64,000 bases of DNA, taken from contig NZ_PYON01000015.1 in the NCBI RefSeq assembly GCF_003026355.1, positions 37,391 through 101,390 on the forward strand, given 5' to 3'. Positions 48,732 to 58,696 of this stretch are shown here, one piece after another; position 1 is the stretch's first letter; each line of letters opens with the position of its first letter. The notes under the pieces are model-generated. The model was not told the origin of the DNA. It saw nothing but the letters and a program-made list of their open reading frames with translations, and ran no database searches. This DNA comes from Photobacterium kishitanii. Lineage in GTDB: Bacteria; Pseudomonadota; Gammaproteobacteria; Enterobacterales; Vibrionaceae. Both the position numbers and the translations under genes were made by a program.

Positions 48732-50294
48732 ATGATAAATGATGTTCAAACGACGGCCGCAGTAACTGAGTTAGATGTAGCGACAAAATCCCACCATATC
48801 GCACCACAAGCGTTATATACCGCCAAGAATATTAGCGCTACTGAACGACCCACCATTCCTTATGAACACCCGACCACTGCGATGTATTTGAAATTATTTA
48901 AACAGCGGTTGGTACGTTTAAAAATGAAAGCCTCAACGTATTCTATTAATGATGAGGCTGTGGCGGAATGTTTTGCTAAAGCTGATGTAAGCATTGAGAG
49001 TAAATGTGAATACTTAGTACGTTATGTCGCTGAAGCGTTTGAACATTATGCGGTATGGGATTATAGCCATGCCTATTATCCTGGCCGCCCAAGTCAGCAA
49101 AGTGCGCGCACTGATGCAATGGAAGGTACGAGTCGAGTATTACCAACCTTAGCGGCATGGGTAAGTCAGCATGGACCACAACCATTAGCGGGCTTAAATG
49201 GTAAGCCATTAGATATTGTCGCAATCTTACGTCGTGCTTTTTTAGCGGGAACCGACCCACAACACGCTGGCTATTGGGGTCAATTACACGATTATGACCA
49301 GCGTATTTGTGAAAGTGCTGATTTAGCATTGGCATTATGGCTCAGTCGTGAATATGTTTGGCAACAGATGACGACACAAGAACAAACTCAAATAATCACA
49401 TGGTTTAAGCAAGTTAATCATTGTCAAACGGTTGATAATAATTGGCATTTATTTCCATTAACCGTGCAATTGGTGATTAAAGTATTAACCGGTGAAGATA
49501 CAGTTGCTTACGATAAATATGAGCGAGTAAAAAAATTTCATGTCGGCGATGGTTGGTTCCGCGACGGCGCTAAAGGGAATTATGACTACTACAATGCGTG
49601 GGGATTTCATTATTCGTTATATTGGCTCGATCAAATAGATTCAAGTTTTGATGGTGATTTTATTCGTCAAACTTTAGCTGATTTTGTTAGTCAATATCGC
49701 TATTTATTTACTGCTGAAGGCTTACCTTTCTTTGGTCGAAGTGCTTGTTACCGTTTAGCCGCTGCCGCACCGCTTATTATGGCGGTAGATCAACATAGCG
49801 ATGTCATTGCTACTGGTGAAGCGCAACGTGCCTTTGCGACGAGCCTAGAATATTTTATTAGTCATGGCGCGATGCAACATGGCGCACCAACCCAAGGGCT
49901 ATTTGGAGATGATGGTCGTCTGGTCGATAACTACAGTGGGCCTGCAAGTAGTTTTTGGTCGTTGCGGGCACTGAATATAGCTTTATTTTGTGGTGATAGA
50001 TGTGGTTTGTGGCAAGCACCACAACAGCCATTACCTGTTGAACAAGGTGATTTTAATTTTGCATTGCCAGCCATTAACGCTCAGGTGATAGGTGTTTTCG
50101 AAACGAAAGAGGTGGTAGTGATCTTTAAAAATGATTACACCATTGACCAAAATCCATTATCGCGTCGGTTAGAGTCGCAATCAGCGCGTCATTACTGGCT
50201 TGAAAATATACTTGGCCGAGCTGAAAGACCGAAGAATAACTTATTGCGTAAAGGTATTACTTGTTATTCATCCAAAATGTCGCATTTCTTTTGA
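48732..50294 (+). CDS. DUF2264 family protein, possible unsaturated/glucuronyl hydrolase
   Basis: This 520-residue cytoplasmic-looking protein (no signal peptide) matches the DUF2264 family: YPGRPSQQSARTDAMEGTSRVLPTLAAW, FHVGDGWFRDGAKGNYDYYNAWGFHY and LPFFGRSACYRLAA. The fold is expected to be an alpha/alpha toroid. A member of this family has been linked to glucuronidase activity in CAZy (GH154, from memory). It sits where a GH88 unsaturated glucuronyl hydrolase is usually found in glycosaminoglycan loci, and no GH88 is in the window. A role in splitting lyase-made disaccharides is therefore inferred. GGAGAA stands before the ATG. Confidence 0.72.
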   Translation: MINDVQTTAAVTELDVATKSHHIAPQALYTAKNISATERPTIPYEHPTTAMYLKLFKQRLVRLKMKASTYSINDEAVAECFAKADVSIESKCEYLVRYVAEAFEHYAVWDYSHAYYPGRPSQQSARTDAMEGTSRVLPTLAAWVSQHGPQPLAGLNGKPLDIVAILRRAFLAGTDPQHAGYWGQLHDYDQRICESADLALALWLSREYVWQQMTTQEQTQIITWFKQVNHCQTVDNNWHLFPLTVQLVIKVLTGEDTVAYDKYERVKKFHVGDGWFRDGAKGNYDYYNAWGFHYSLYWLDQIDSSFDGDFIRQTLADFVSQYRYLFTAEGLPFFGRSACYRLAAAAPLIMAVDQHSDVIATGEAQRAFATSLEYFISHGAMQHGAPTQGLFGDDGRLVDNYSGPASSFWSLRALNIALFCGDRCGLWQAPQQPLPVEQGDFNFALPAINAQVIGVFETKEVVVIFKNDYTIDQNPLSRRLESQSARHYWLENILGRAERPKNNLLRKGITCYSSKMSHFF

Positions 50295-50342
50295 TTTCAT
50301 TTGGTTACTTTTTTTCGATTTGAAAGTGTTTATGTGATTTAG

Positions 50343-51266
<924 letters not shown>

Positions 51267-51380
51267 TTAGCCACAGACTATGACCTCTCGCCAGGGATGA
51301 CACAATGCAAGACCATTTCCCCCTGAAGCTAATCGCTTTATTTGGTATTGCATTTATAACTTTGAGTGATGATGTTTTTT

Positions 51381-51424
51381 GGCCATGATTGAGCTCCCAT
51401 ATCTCGCAATCATGGCCTTTTTTC
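51381..51424 (+). terminator. Terminator after the tagatose-bisphosphate aldolase gene
   Basis: GGCCATGATTG (51381-51391) and CAATCATGGCC (51407-51417) form a perfect 11-bp stem followed by seven T. Confidence 0.88.
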
Positions 51425-51458
51425 TGACAACTAACAATGGCTTAGTAGGTGAAGAAAA

Positions 51459-52439
51459 ATGACATTTCCAAATTCAGCAATAAAGCGCAACATCGCTATT
51501 TTGGGTGAGTGCATGATTGAGCTTAGTGGTGCTCCTTTTGCGACCCAGAATCAAAATTTTGGTGGTGATACGCTTAATACCGCCATCTATCTTTCTCGAT
51601 TACTTCCTAAAATATCACCTAGTTATGTGACAGCATTAGGTGTCGACAATTACAGTAATGCCATGATTGACGCATGGCAGCATGAGGGAATTGATTGTCG
51701 GTTTGTGATGCGCGAAAACACTAAATTGCCAGGTATGTACGCCATTGAAATCGATCCTCAAGGTGAACGTAGTTTTCATTATTGGCGCAATGATTCAGCG
51801 GCGCGTTATATGTGCGAACATGCTCAGTTTTCACAAATTATGGCACAACTAAAAGCCTACGATTTGATCTATCTTTCAGGGATCTCTTTAGCTATTTTAC
51901 CTGAGCACGGCAAAATTAAGCTGATTGAAGCATTGGCAAACTTGAAAGCTGCCGGTTGTAAAATTGCGGTTGATTCTAATTATCGACCTCGATTATGGAA
52001 TGGCGTTACTCATGCAAAAACATGGCTGTCAGAACTGTATCGATTAGCGGATATTGCATTAGTGACTGCGGATGATGAAGATTTATTGCGTGATGAAGTC
52101 AATACGCCAGCACCAATGATTGCTGAGCGTTTGCACCGTTTAGGTGTGGAACAAGTGGTGGTGAAATTAGGCAGTAAAGGCGCAATGTGGTCACAAGCAG
52201 GTCAGCAAGGATTTATTGACGGGAATAAGATTAAACACGTTGTTGATACAACAGCCGCAGGGGATTCTTTTAATGCAGCCTATTTAGCCGCATGGGCCAA
52301 AGATTTACCAATGGCAGCATGTTGTCAGTGGGGGAATAATCTCGCGGCACAAGTTATTCAGCATCGAGGGGCGGTTATTCCTGAGCAATGTACCCAATAT
52401 TTAACGGATTTAATGAGTAGTAATTATGATGACAAATGA
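51459..52439 (+). CDS. kdgK: 2-dehydro-3-deoxygluconokinase
   Basis: This 326-residue PfkB-family kinase forms 2-keto-3-deoxy-6-phosphogluconate from KDG. It has GECMIELSG near the start, FGGDTLNTAIYLSRL (about 30-44) and DTTAAGDSFNAAYLAAW, with the catalytic aspartate near 271. The length and motifs match KdgK (309 aa in E. coli). It processes the uronate half of the unsaturated disaccharides once they have become KDG. Its end overlaps the start of the aldolase gene by 14 bases. Confidence 0.92.
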   Translation: MTFPNSAIKRNIAILGECMIELSGAPFATQNQNFGGDTLNTAIYLSRLLPKISPSYVTALGVDNYSNAMIDAWQHEGIDCRFVMRENTKLPGMYAIEIDPQGERSFHYWRNDSAARYMCEHAQFSQIMAQLKAYDLIYLSGISLAILPEHGKIKLIEALANLKAAGCKIAVDSNYRPRLWNGVTHAKTWLSELYRLADIALVTADDEDLLRDEVNTPAPMIAERLHRLGVEQVVVKLGSKGAMWSQAGQQGFIDGNKIKHVVDTTAAGDSFNAAYLAAWAKDLPMAACCQWGNNLAAQVIQHRGAVIPEQCTQYLTDLMSSNYDDK

Positions 52440-53070
52440 ATGGATTGATTGTTTGCGTGCATTACGCGTAATGCCTGTCATTCAAATTGACAATGCAGCG
52501 GATGCGGTACCTCTTGCTAAAGTGTTGGTGGATAATGGTTTGCCTGCTGCTGAAATTACATTTCGTACCGCAGCCGCTGCTGAGTCTATTCGCTTGATCC
52601 GTGCTGCTTATCCACAAATTGTGTTGTGTGCAGGGACGGTATTAACCGTTGAACAAGTCGATGCAGCTATGGCTGCCGGCGCTGATTTCGTGATTAGCCC
52701 TGGGTTTAATCCTACGACAGTGAAATATTGTTTAGCCAATAACATTAAAATGATCCCAGGCGTTAATAATCCCAGTTCGGTTGAGCAAGCATTAGAACTT
52801 GGTGTGAGTGCACTTAAGTTTTTTCCAGCAGAAGCCTCTGGTGGTATTAATATGCTCAAATCATTGGTTGGGCCTTACAGCCAGATCCAATTGATGCCAA
52901 CAGGTGGAGTTACGCCGCTTAATTTGGGAGAGTATTTAGCAATTCCTCAAGTGATTGCTTGTGGTGGTACGTGGATAGCGCCAACAAGTGTTATCAATAA
53001 TCATGACTGGGATGTTATTGCTGCTAATGTACGTGAAGTGCGAGCGATGATTGATCAGCTAGGTAGATAG
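52426..53070 (+). CDS. eda: KDPG/KHG aldolase
   Basis: This 214-residue class I aldolase splits 2-keto-3-deoxy-6-phosphogluconate to pyruvate and glyceraldehyde 3-phosphate. It shows the family signatures GLPAAEITFRT (with the catalytic Glu) and ALKFFPAEASGG, with the Schiff-base lysine near 137, plus MPTGGV. Its start (ATGATG at 52426/52429) lies inside kdgK, so the two are coupled. It completes the uronate branch of the locus. Confidence 0.93.
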   Translation: MMTNEWIDCLRALRVMPVIQIDNAADAVPLAKVLVDNGLPAAEITFRTAAAAESIRLIRAAYPQIVLCAGTVLTVEQVDAAMAAGADFVISPGFNPTTVKYCLANNIKMIPGVNNPSSVEQALELGVSALKFFPAEASGGINMLKSLVGPYSQIQLMPTGGVTPLNLGEYLAIPQVIACGGTWIAPTSVINNHDWDVIAANVREVRAMIDQLGR

Positions 53071-53079
53071 GGAATCATT

Positions 53080-53667
53080 ATGACGGATGTAAAACACGTT
53101 GCGGTACTTCTTGCTGATGGTTTTGAAGAAGGGGAAGCGGTCGTTTTTATCGACATTATGCGCCGTTTAGATATTAAAGTGGATGTGTTGTCTTGTATGG
53201 AAACCACCACACTTAATACTTACTTTGAAACTAAAATTAGTGCCGATTATCTTCTAGCGGATAAATTTGATAGCACTTATGATGCGGTGATGATGCCTGG
53301 TGGTCCGCAAGGCACTGATAATTTGTCAGCTAACGCTAATGTTATTGCTTTTTTAAAACGTCATATTGATGCTGATAAGTATATTTGTGCATTATGTTCT
53401 TCGGGTGCAAAAGTACTTGCAGCTCATCATTTATTACAAGGACGAACGTATACAACCGGTGATAAATTAGCTGAAAAATTTGATGACGGTGAGTTTGTTA
53501 AACAAAAAGTTGTCGTTGATGGGCAATTTATTACTGGACGTGGTTTAGGGGTTAGCTTTGAGTTTGCCTTTACCGTTGCACATTATCTATTAGCTGATAA
53601 CCATCAAAAGGTTGATTGGCAAGCGAGCCATATCTATTTTGATCATTGGCCACTGAATAACAACTAA
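53080..53667 (+). CDS. DJ-1/PfpI family protein (YajL/ThiJ clade)
   Basis: This 195-residue flavodoxin-like protein has the nucleophile cysteine in ICALCSSGAKVL (about 109) and the supporting glutamate in DGFEEGEAV (about 19). DJ-1 clade members act as glyoxalase-like or protective enzymes; the exact reaction here is unknown. It follows eda by nine bases on the same strand, as if it served the uronate pathway, perhaps by handling reactive keto-aldehydes. A terminator follows. Confidence 0.83.
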   Translation: MTDVKHVAVLLADGFEEGEAVVFIDIMRRLDIKVDVLSCMETTTLNTYFETKISADYLLADKFDSTYDAVMMPGGPQGTDNLSANANVIAFLKRHIDADKYICALCSSGAKVLAAHHLLQGRTYTTGDKLAEKFDDGEFVKQKVVVDGQFITGRGLGVSFEFAFTVAHYLLADNHQKVDWQASHIYFDHWPLNNN

Positions 53668-53695
53668 TTATAACGCTAATGTTAACCAGTACTTA

Positions 53696-53730
53696 AAGCC
53701 TAGCTAATTGAATAGCTAGGCTTTTTTATT
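53696..53730 (+). terminator. Terminator of the kdgK-eda-DJ-1 operon
   Basis: AAGCCTAGCTA and TAGCTAGGCTT form an 11-bp stem around ATTGAA and are followed by a T run. Confidence 0.85.
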
Positions 53731-53771
53731 TAATAACAAATATTAAGTTATTAAATGATCTAATAAAGAAA

Positions 53772-54059
53772 TTAACTGCCACAAGATACTGAAAATTTAC
53801 CATCATTAGTACGGCTTAAAGTGATTTTTGTACTAGCGGATTGTTGTTCTTTAGGGAGGTAAACGGCACAGTGTGAAAAGTCTGGAACTGCGACTTTATC
53901 AATTGTTTTTAGTGCTGTTTTTTGACTATCAACATTATCCCCAGCGTAAACAGAAATACTATTAATTTGCGCAAGCATTGGCTTAGATTGAACAATATCT
54001 GCAGCATTAGCAAAATAAGACATACTACTAAGTGCCAATAAGAATAAATATTTTTTCAT
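53772..54059 (-). CDS. Small secreted protein, unknown function (95 aa)
   Basis: A signal peptide (about 1-20, MKKYLFLLALSSMSYFANA) precedes a short periplasmic domain with two cysteines (SHCAVY and VSCGS) that may pair. I recognise no family. The ATG at 54059 is preferred over one four codons upstream because GAGGT is well spaced from it. It is transcribed alone. Confidence 0.65.
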   Translation of the reverse strand: MKKYLFLLALSSMSYFANAADIVQSKPMLAQINSISVYAGDNVDSQKTALKTIDKVAVPDFSHCAVYLPKEQQSASTKITLSRTNDGKFSVSCGS

Positions 54060-54131
54060 TATATACCTCATGATTAATTTAGAACTACGTGTTGGTTAAC
54101 GAGTGCTAATGTAAACGTGAAGCACACCTAA

Positions 54132-54172
54132 AGCAACAAAAAATTATCGCTAAACGATAATTTTTTGTTGCT
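54132..54172. terminator. 18-bp perfect inverted repeat, terminator-like
   Basis: AGCAACAAAAAATTATCG (54132-54149) and its exact complement (54155-54172) flank a five-base loop, with A/T runs inside the stem. It lies downstream of the minus-strand PfpI gene and upstream of the small secreted protein gene, so it probably ends the former. Confidence 0.65.
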
Positions 54173-54252
54173 AATAAGATGTTATTTTTTGATTTATCCA
54201 CATAAGGATATGATTATAAATAGAAATGTTTGCACAAGGATTTTAGTGCTAA

Positions 54253-54936
54253 TTAATGATCCTGTAGTTGATGAATGATTTCAGTAGCAACAGCCAGTGC
54301 AGACGCTGGGTTTTGTCCTGTGATTAGATTTTTATCAACAACAACATAGCTCTGCCAATCGGCTCCTTTACTATAATGTGCACCTTGGCTTGTTAGCATA
54401 TCTTCAAGTAAAAAAGGGACAACCTCGGTTAGCCCAACAGCGGCTTCTTCACTATCACTAAATCCGGTGACATTTTTACCTGTGATTAATGGGCTACCAT
54501 CGGGATTTTTTGGGGCTTTCAACGCTGCGGGTCCATGGCAGACCAAGCCTGTCGGTTTATTGTTTTGATAACACCATTCAATGATCTTTTGTGATGCTAT
54601 ATCTTGTGATAAATCCCATAGTGGCCCATGACCGCCAGGATAAAATACTGCATCATAATCGGCAGGATTAATGGTAGACAGTAATAATGTATTGGCTAAT
54701 TGTGTGACAGCATCAGGATCATTTTTAAAGCGAAGTACTGATTCAGTTTGCAGTTCAGGCGTGTCACTTTTTGGATCAACGGGTACTTGTTGACCGTTAG
54801 GAGAGGCGAGAGTAACGGTGTAGTTATTATCTTTAAAGGCGTAAAACGGAACTGTGAACTCATCTAGCCATAGCCCTGTTTTAGCGGTGGTTTCACCTAA
54901 ATTTTGATGAGACGTTAATACAATTAAAATATTCAT
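54253..54936 (-). CDS. PfpI/Hsp31-like type 1 glutamine amidotransferase domain protein
   Basis: This 227-residue DJ-1/PfpI superfamily protein has the nucleophile cysteine in GLVCHGPAAL (near 126) and FYPGGHGPLWDL. The insertion pattern is closer to Hsp31/glyoxalase III-like proteins than to the YajL clade, so it is not a duplicate of the neighbouring DJ-1 gene. It may detoxify methylglyoxal. The ATG at 54936 is chosen because AAGGAT precedes it; the frame is open 31 codons further. Confidence 0.82.
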   Translation of the reverse strand: MNILIVLTSHQNLGETTAKTGLWLDEFTVPFYAFKDNNYTVTLASPNGQQVPVDPKSDTPELQTESVLRFKNDPDAVTQLANTLLLSTINPADYDAVFYPGGHGPLWDLSQDIASQKIIEWCYQNNKPTGLVCHGPAALKAPKNPDGSPLITGKNVTGFSDSEEAAVGLTEVVPFLLEDMLTSQGAHYSKGADWQSYVVVDKNLITGQNPASALAVATEIIHQLQDH

Positions 54937-55158
54937 ATTTATCCTTGAACTCCCGCTTAAATAAGTCGCGTTAATTGAACATAAATTAATATTACAATTA
55001 GTTATAGGCTCAAATAATAAGACGAACAAGTAGAATAGTTGTGTTTTTCTTCAATATTATATCTAAGTAATTATTAAAATAATGGCATGAGGGTTGGTAT
55101 GGCTTAAGTGCTACTGAAGCTGAATTTTAAGCGGGGTGATATATAATTATGAATAAAC

Positions 55159-55186
55159 AAAAAGGCCACCGAGGTGACCTTTTTAC
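55159..55186 (-). terminator. Terminator of the yeeN/yebC-type gene
   Basis: AAAAAGGCCACC and GGTGACCTTTTT flank a short loop, with A and T runs on both sides. It lies 20 bp past the stop of the minus-strand gene. Confidence 0.75.
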
Positions 55187-55206
55187 AAAGAAATTGCAGT
55201 CTAAAA

Positions 55207-55929
55207 TTAGTCAGCCATTTCAGCATTGTGGTAAACGTTTTGCACGTCATCACAATCGTTTAGTGCGTCAAGGAATTTTTCAAACATTGCGATATCGTCA
55301 CCAGCCAATTCAGTCATTGTCTGTGGCACGAAAGCAATTTCTTCAGAGTCAATAACAACGTCAGCCATTGTTGCAGCAAGTGCATTTTTAACTTTAAAGA
55401 ATTCAGTGTGAGGAGCATAAATGGTAATTTCGCCATCTTCACAAGTGATGTCAGTAACGTCAACGTCTTCCATCATTAGATTTTCAAGAACAACTTCTTC
55501 GTCAGTACCTTTAAATTCAAATACTGCTTGGTGCTCAAACATGTGACCAACGGTACCTGGGCTACCGATTTTCGCATTGTTTTTAACAAATGCTTGACGA
55601 ACGTCCATGAAAGTACGGTTGTTGTTATCTGTTAGACAGTCAACGATAACCATGCAGTTGCCTGGGCCAAAACCTTCGTAACGTGCAGTTGAGTAATCTT
55701 CACCGCCGCCGCCTTTCGCTTTATCAATTGCTTTATCGATAACGTGGCTTGGTACTTGATCCTTTTTCGCTTTTTCAATAAGACGGCGAAGTGCTAGGTT
55801 GCTATCTGGATCTGGACTACCGTTCTTAGCACAAACGTAGATTTCTTTACCGTACTTAGAGTAAACCTTGATCTTAGCGCCTTGGGTTTTTGCCATAGAC
55901 AATTTGCGTACTTCGAACTTTCTTCCCAT
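55207..55929 (-). CDS. YebC/PmpR family protein (YeeN type)
   Basis: This 240-residue protein has MGRKFE...[21 protein letters not shown] N-terminal sequence, then [29 protein letters not shown] and [11 protein letters not shown] at the end. These are YebC-family blocks and the overall pattern is that of E. coli YeeN (238 aa). The family has been described as transcriptional regulators and, more recently, as translation factors relieving ribosome stalling. GGAATC before the ATG is a weak ribosome binding site. It is monocistronic. Confidence 0.9.
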   Translation of the reverse strand: MGRKFEVRKLSMAKTQGAKIKVYSKYGKEIYVCAKNGSPDPDSNLALRRLIEKAKKDQVPSHVIDKAIDKAKGGGGEDYSTARYEGFGPGNCMVIVDCLTDNNNRTFMDVRQAFVKNNAKIGSPGTVGHMFEHQAVFEFKGTDEEVVLENLMMEDVDVTDITCEDGEITIYAPHTEFFKVKNALAATMADVVIDSEEIAFVPQTMTELAGDDIAMFEKFLDALNDCDDVQNVYHNAEMAD

Positions 55930-56255
55930 GAGGAATCACTCTCTTTTACTGTTTTAGACGGTCAATTATGCAAATATTTTACCAGCACCCCTTTATTCTG
56001 GCTAGTTAGATCTGTATTTATGCTGGCTAAAGTCGATTTTTTTATTTTTACGTTGAAATAATAAACCACCGTTAAAAAGAGTAATCATGAGTTTTATTTT
56101 TGGACTGAAAGATTTCAAATATGGGTTTATTTCTCGCAAGGTAATAAAATAAGTCAAATAAATCCTAATTTTTCTCATAATGTAAGAATAACACTTGTCG
56201 TCAGCAATATAATTAGTTACAAATAATCATCACACAAATTAGAGATAACCTACCT
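55930..56255. other. 326-bp intergenic region between divergent genes
   Basis: This is the promoter region of the YeeN-type gene and the IclR gene. I see no strong palindrome or gene; a 21-codon frame near 56088 has no supporting features. Confidence 0.4.
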
Positions 56256-56984
56256 GTGACTCATTCACTCAGTGCTAATGAAAAATTGTTGCAAGTGCTT
56301 ATTCATATAGCAGCATCAAATGTACCGCTGCAAGCACAACAACTCAGTACCGAAATGGAAATGCCAATAAGTAGCTTATATCGCTATTTGGCTCTGCTTC
56401 GTGATTGGAACCTAATTGAAGAAAATCATGGCCGTAATACTTATAGTGCAGGCCCAGCTGCATTACAACTTCAGCGTAATTTTGAAATGAATTCGCCATT
56501 ACCAGATGGCGTAAGGCCAATTTTAAAACGTTTACAGCAGCAAACTGGCGAGATGTCAGCATACATGGTTGCAGTTGGATTTAATGCGCTATGTGTTGAC
56601 AGTATTGATAGTCCATACGCGCTGCGTTGTAGTTATGAAAAAGGTCAAAGTCAGCCGCTGATTCGTGGCGCATATGCCAAAGTGATTCTGGCTTACTTAC
56701 CATTGGCTCGCCAATTAACAATTTTAGAACATTACGATATTACTGAACAACAGCAGATCGATACTTGGATTGCTGAGTTAGATCTGATTAAACAAGATGG
56801 CTTCGCAATCAGTACTTCAGAAATTGATGTCGGTGTTTCCGGTGTTAGTGCGCCAGTATTTGTCGGTAATAAAGTGGTTGGTGCGGTCAGTGTCATGGCA
56901 CCAGCAGAGCGAATTAATAGCCGCAAAAATAAAATTGTAATGTGTGTATTGCAAGCAGCAAGAGCGTTACCACCGCAACACTAG
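56256..56984 (+). CDS. IclR-family transcription regulator
   Basis: This 242-residue regulator has an N-terminal winged helix (about 8-70: LQAQQLSTEMEMPISSLYRYLALLRDWNLIEE) and an IclR effector domain (about 80-240) with the family's GAYAKVILAYLP and GVSGVSAPVFVGNKVVGAVSVMAP. It starts with GTG at 56256 and only a weak ribosome binding site. It is 36 bp upstream of the HutG-like gene, which it probably regulates; the effector is unknown. Confidence 0.85.
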   Translation: MTHSLSANEKLLQVLIHIAASNVPLQAQQLSTEMEMPISSLYRYLALLRDWNLIEENHGRNTYSAGPAALQLQRNFEMNSPLPDGVRPILKRLQQQTGEMSAYMVAVGFNALCVDSIDSPYALRCSYEKGQSQPLIRGAYAKVILAYLPLARQLTILEHYDITEQQQIDTWIAELDLIKQDGFAISTSEIDVGVSGVSAPVFVGNKVVGAVSVMAPAERINSRKNKIVMCVLQAARALPPQH

Positions 56985-57020
56985 TGTGTGTTGTTTGTGA
57001 AAGATAGGGAAGATAGGCGT

Positions 57021-58001
57021 ATGTTAGTTGATCAATTAAAAAAGTTATTTAAAAATGAGCCACAAAAACCGATGTTATACCATCGTAAACATACGCTCAT
57101 CAGCCCTTATACTCAACAATGTCAGCCTGGAATTATGCTGGTTGGGGTGATCTCTGATCTTAGTCTTGATTGGGGCCGTGGTTTACAAGGGGCTAAAGAA
57201 GGCCCTGCGAGTATTCGACGCATACTTCCGCGTACACATTCACAAACAAAATTGCCTTTTTATGATGCTGGTGATATTGAACAAACAATTGATGATCAGA
57301 GTTTTGTTGCTGTAAGCCAAAGACAGCATCAATTGTTGTTGCGTAGCTTACGCGATGGTCACTTTCCTGTCGTCCTTGGCGGCGGACATGAAATATCAAT
57401 TGCCAGTTATCAAGCATTGTCTGATTTTAGTGCTGAGTCACTATCCGCATCAGCAGTGGCAGATCAGCAACGAATGCTAGCGTCTCCTCGTGTAGGGGTC
57501 ATTAATTTTGATGCCCATTTTGAGCTTAGGCCGTCATTATCATTAAGAGCGGGTTCTGCATTTCATACTGCGTGGTGTTATAGCAAAGAACAGCAACGTA
57601 GTTTTGATTTTCTTGGTTTAGGTATTTGCGATCACGCTAATTCACAAGCAATGTTTAAATTGGCAGAGGAACTAGGTTGTCAGTGGTTACTTGATAATCA
57701 AATGACGACTCGCAATAAAAAACATATTCAGGCACAACTTGATAACTTTATTGAGCAAGTGGATTGTATTCAGCTGAGTATTGATCTGGACGTTTTTTCA
57801 TCGTCTATTGCGCCTGGTGCTAATATGACGCGTATGCATGGTGTGAGTTTATCAATGGTTGAGTGGGCGATTAAGCATATTATGGCAAGTGGCAAAGTCA
57901 AGATTGTCGATATTGCTGAGTTGAACCCTGAATATGATTACGATAACCAGACGGCGAAATTAGCAACTAAGCTAATTCAAACGATAGTTCATTTTGTATA
58001 A
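57021..58001 (+). CDS. hutG: Formimidoylglutamase-like (arginase/agmatinase family)
   Basis: This 326-residue ureohydrolase-fold protein has the manganese-binding segments GGGHE (120-124), DAHFE (164-168) and SIDLDVF (253-259). HutG hydrolyses N-formimidoylglutamate to glutamate and formamide, the last step of histidine use. One canonical ligand differs: the last Asp of D-x-H-x-D is Glu168 here. No hutH, hutU or hutI is near; only the IclR gene precedes it. The ATG at 57021 is chosen over a TTG 11 codons upstream because AGG stands before it. It could also be a related arginase-family enzyme of other specificity. Confidence 0.78.
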   Translation: MLVDQLKKLFKNEPQKPMLYHRKHTLISPYTQQCQPGIMLVGVISDLSLDWGRGLQGAKEGPASIRRILPRTHSQTKLPFYDAGDIEQTIDDQSFVAVSQRQHQLLLRSLRDGHFPVVLGGGHEISIASYQALSDFSAESLSASAVADQQRMLASPRVGVINFDAHFELRPSLSLRAGSAFHTAWCYSKEQQRSFDFLGLGICDHANSQAMFKLAEELGCQWLLDNQMTTRNKKHIQAQLDNFIEQVDCIQLSIDLDVFSSSIAPGANMTRMHGVSLSMVEWAIKHIMASGKVKIVDIAELNPEYDYDNQTAKLATKLIQTIVHFV

Positions 58002-58127
58002 AGCTTATTTATAAATAGATAACAATATGAAAATGCTAATTTTATAATCAGAAAGATTGTTTTTTGATACTTCTAGTTAGTAATTAAGATTAAATTAGCT
58101 AATATGATTTTTTTTGACAAAAAAGGC

Positions 58128-58156
58128 TTTACAGCCACCGTGATGATAGGTATTAT
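58128..58156 (+). promoter_or_regulatory. Promoter of the first tRNA-Ser/tRNA-Asp pair
   Basis: TTTACA (58128-58133) and TATTAT (58151-58156) are spaced 17 bases apart and followed by the GC-rich CGCGCC discriminator expected for stringently controlled stable RNA genes. Confidence 0.75.
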
Positions 58157-58166
58157 TCGCGCCATT

Positions 58167-58257
58167 GGAGAGATGGCTGAGTGGTTGAAAGCACCGGTCT
58201 TGAAAACCGGCATACGTTTATAGCGTATCTAGGGTTCAAATCCCTATCTCTCCGCCA
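58167..58257 (+). tRNA. tRNA-Ser (anticodon TGA)
   Basis: This 91-base tRNA has the acceptor GGAGAGA/TCTCTCC, a long variable arm (CATACGTTTATAGCGTATC), the T loop GGTTCAAATCC and encoded CCA. The anticodon loop CTTGAAA reads UCA and other UCN codons. It is the first of a two-gene transcript with tRNA-Asp. Confidence 0.95.
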
Positions 58258-58297
58258 AATTCTAGAAATTTGATTTAATCGAGTTTCATACAGAATT

Positions 58298-58374
58298 GGA
58301 GCGGTAGTTCAGTTGGTTAGAATACCGGCCTGTCACGCCGGGGGTCGCGGGTTCGAGTCCCGTCCGCTCCGCCA
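58298..58374 (+). tRNA. tRNA-Asp (anticodon GTC)
   Basis: This 77-base tRNA has the acceptor GGAGCGG/CCGCTCC, anticodon loop CTGTCAC (anticodon GTC), T arm GGGTTCGAGTCCC and encoded CCA. It is 40 bases after tRNA-Ser and followed by a terminator. Confidence 0.96.
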
Positions 58375-58383
58375 ACACAACGA

Positions 58384-58412
58384 AGCCTCGTCAGAAATGA
58401 CGGGGCTTTTTT
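58384..58412 (+). terminator. Terminator after tRNA-Asp
   Basis: AGCCTCGTCA and TGACGGGGCT form a stem capped by a GAAA tetraloop and followed by TTTTT. A second copy is at 58545-58573 and a diverged one near 58703-58732. Confidence 0.88.
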
Positions 58413-58468
58413 GCATTTGTAATTTTTAAAGATAAGCGTTTTAGAGACAATAAAGGCTTGTTGAAATA

Positions 58469-58535
58469 GCGGTTAGGTCTGTCATGCCGAGGGTCGCGCT
58501 GATTTTCGGAATGGCAAGTCCCGTCCGCTCCGCCA
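58469..58535 (+). pseudogene. tRNA-Asp remnant 1
   Basis: The 3' half of tRNA-Asp is kept (CTGTCATGCCGAGGGTCGCG and AAGTCCCGTCCGCTCCGCCA), but the 5' acceptor strand is lost, about ten bases before the anticodon stem are missing, and the T arm carries an insertion. It cannot fold as a normal tRNA. Confidence 0.7.
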
Positions 58536-58629
58536 ACACAACGAAGCCTCGTCAGAAATGACGGGGCTTTTTTGCATTTGTAATTTTTAAAGATAAGCGT
58601 TTTAGAGACAATAAAGGCTTGTTGAAATA

Positions 58630-58696
58630 GCGGTTAGGTCTGTCACGCCGAGGGTCGCGCTGATTTTCGGAATGGCAAGTCCCGTCCGCTTCACTA
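58630..58696 (+). pseudogene. tRNA-Asp remnant 2
   Basis: This is the same remnant as the first, 161 bp further on, with the anticodon-loop base restored (GTCAC) and the 3' end altered to CCGCTTCACTA, so the CCA end is lost. Confidence 0.65.

Larger units (their letters stand above)
58375..58696 (+). repeat. Two tandem 161-bp units of terminator plus degenerate tRNA-Asp
   Basis: The stretch from the end of tRNA-Asp CCA (58375-58535) is repeated directly at 58536-58696 with only a few changes (one C/T in the tRNA remnant and CTCCGCCA to CTTCACTA at the end). Each unit holds the terminator, a 55-bp spacer and a tRNA-Asp remnant. A third, partial terminator follows the second unit. Confidence 0.85.

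Noticed and set aside
53080..54936. Two DJ-1/PfpI genes as a recent duplication
   Set aside because: They are on opposite strands, differ in length and motif surroundings (ALCSSG against LVCHGP), and belong to different clades.
55149..55355. 68-codon plus-strand frame over the end of the YeeN-type gene
   Set aside because: It runs through the terminator and antisense to a well-conserved gene.
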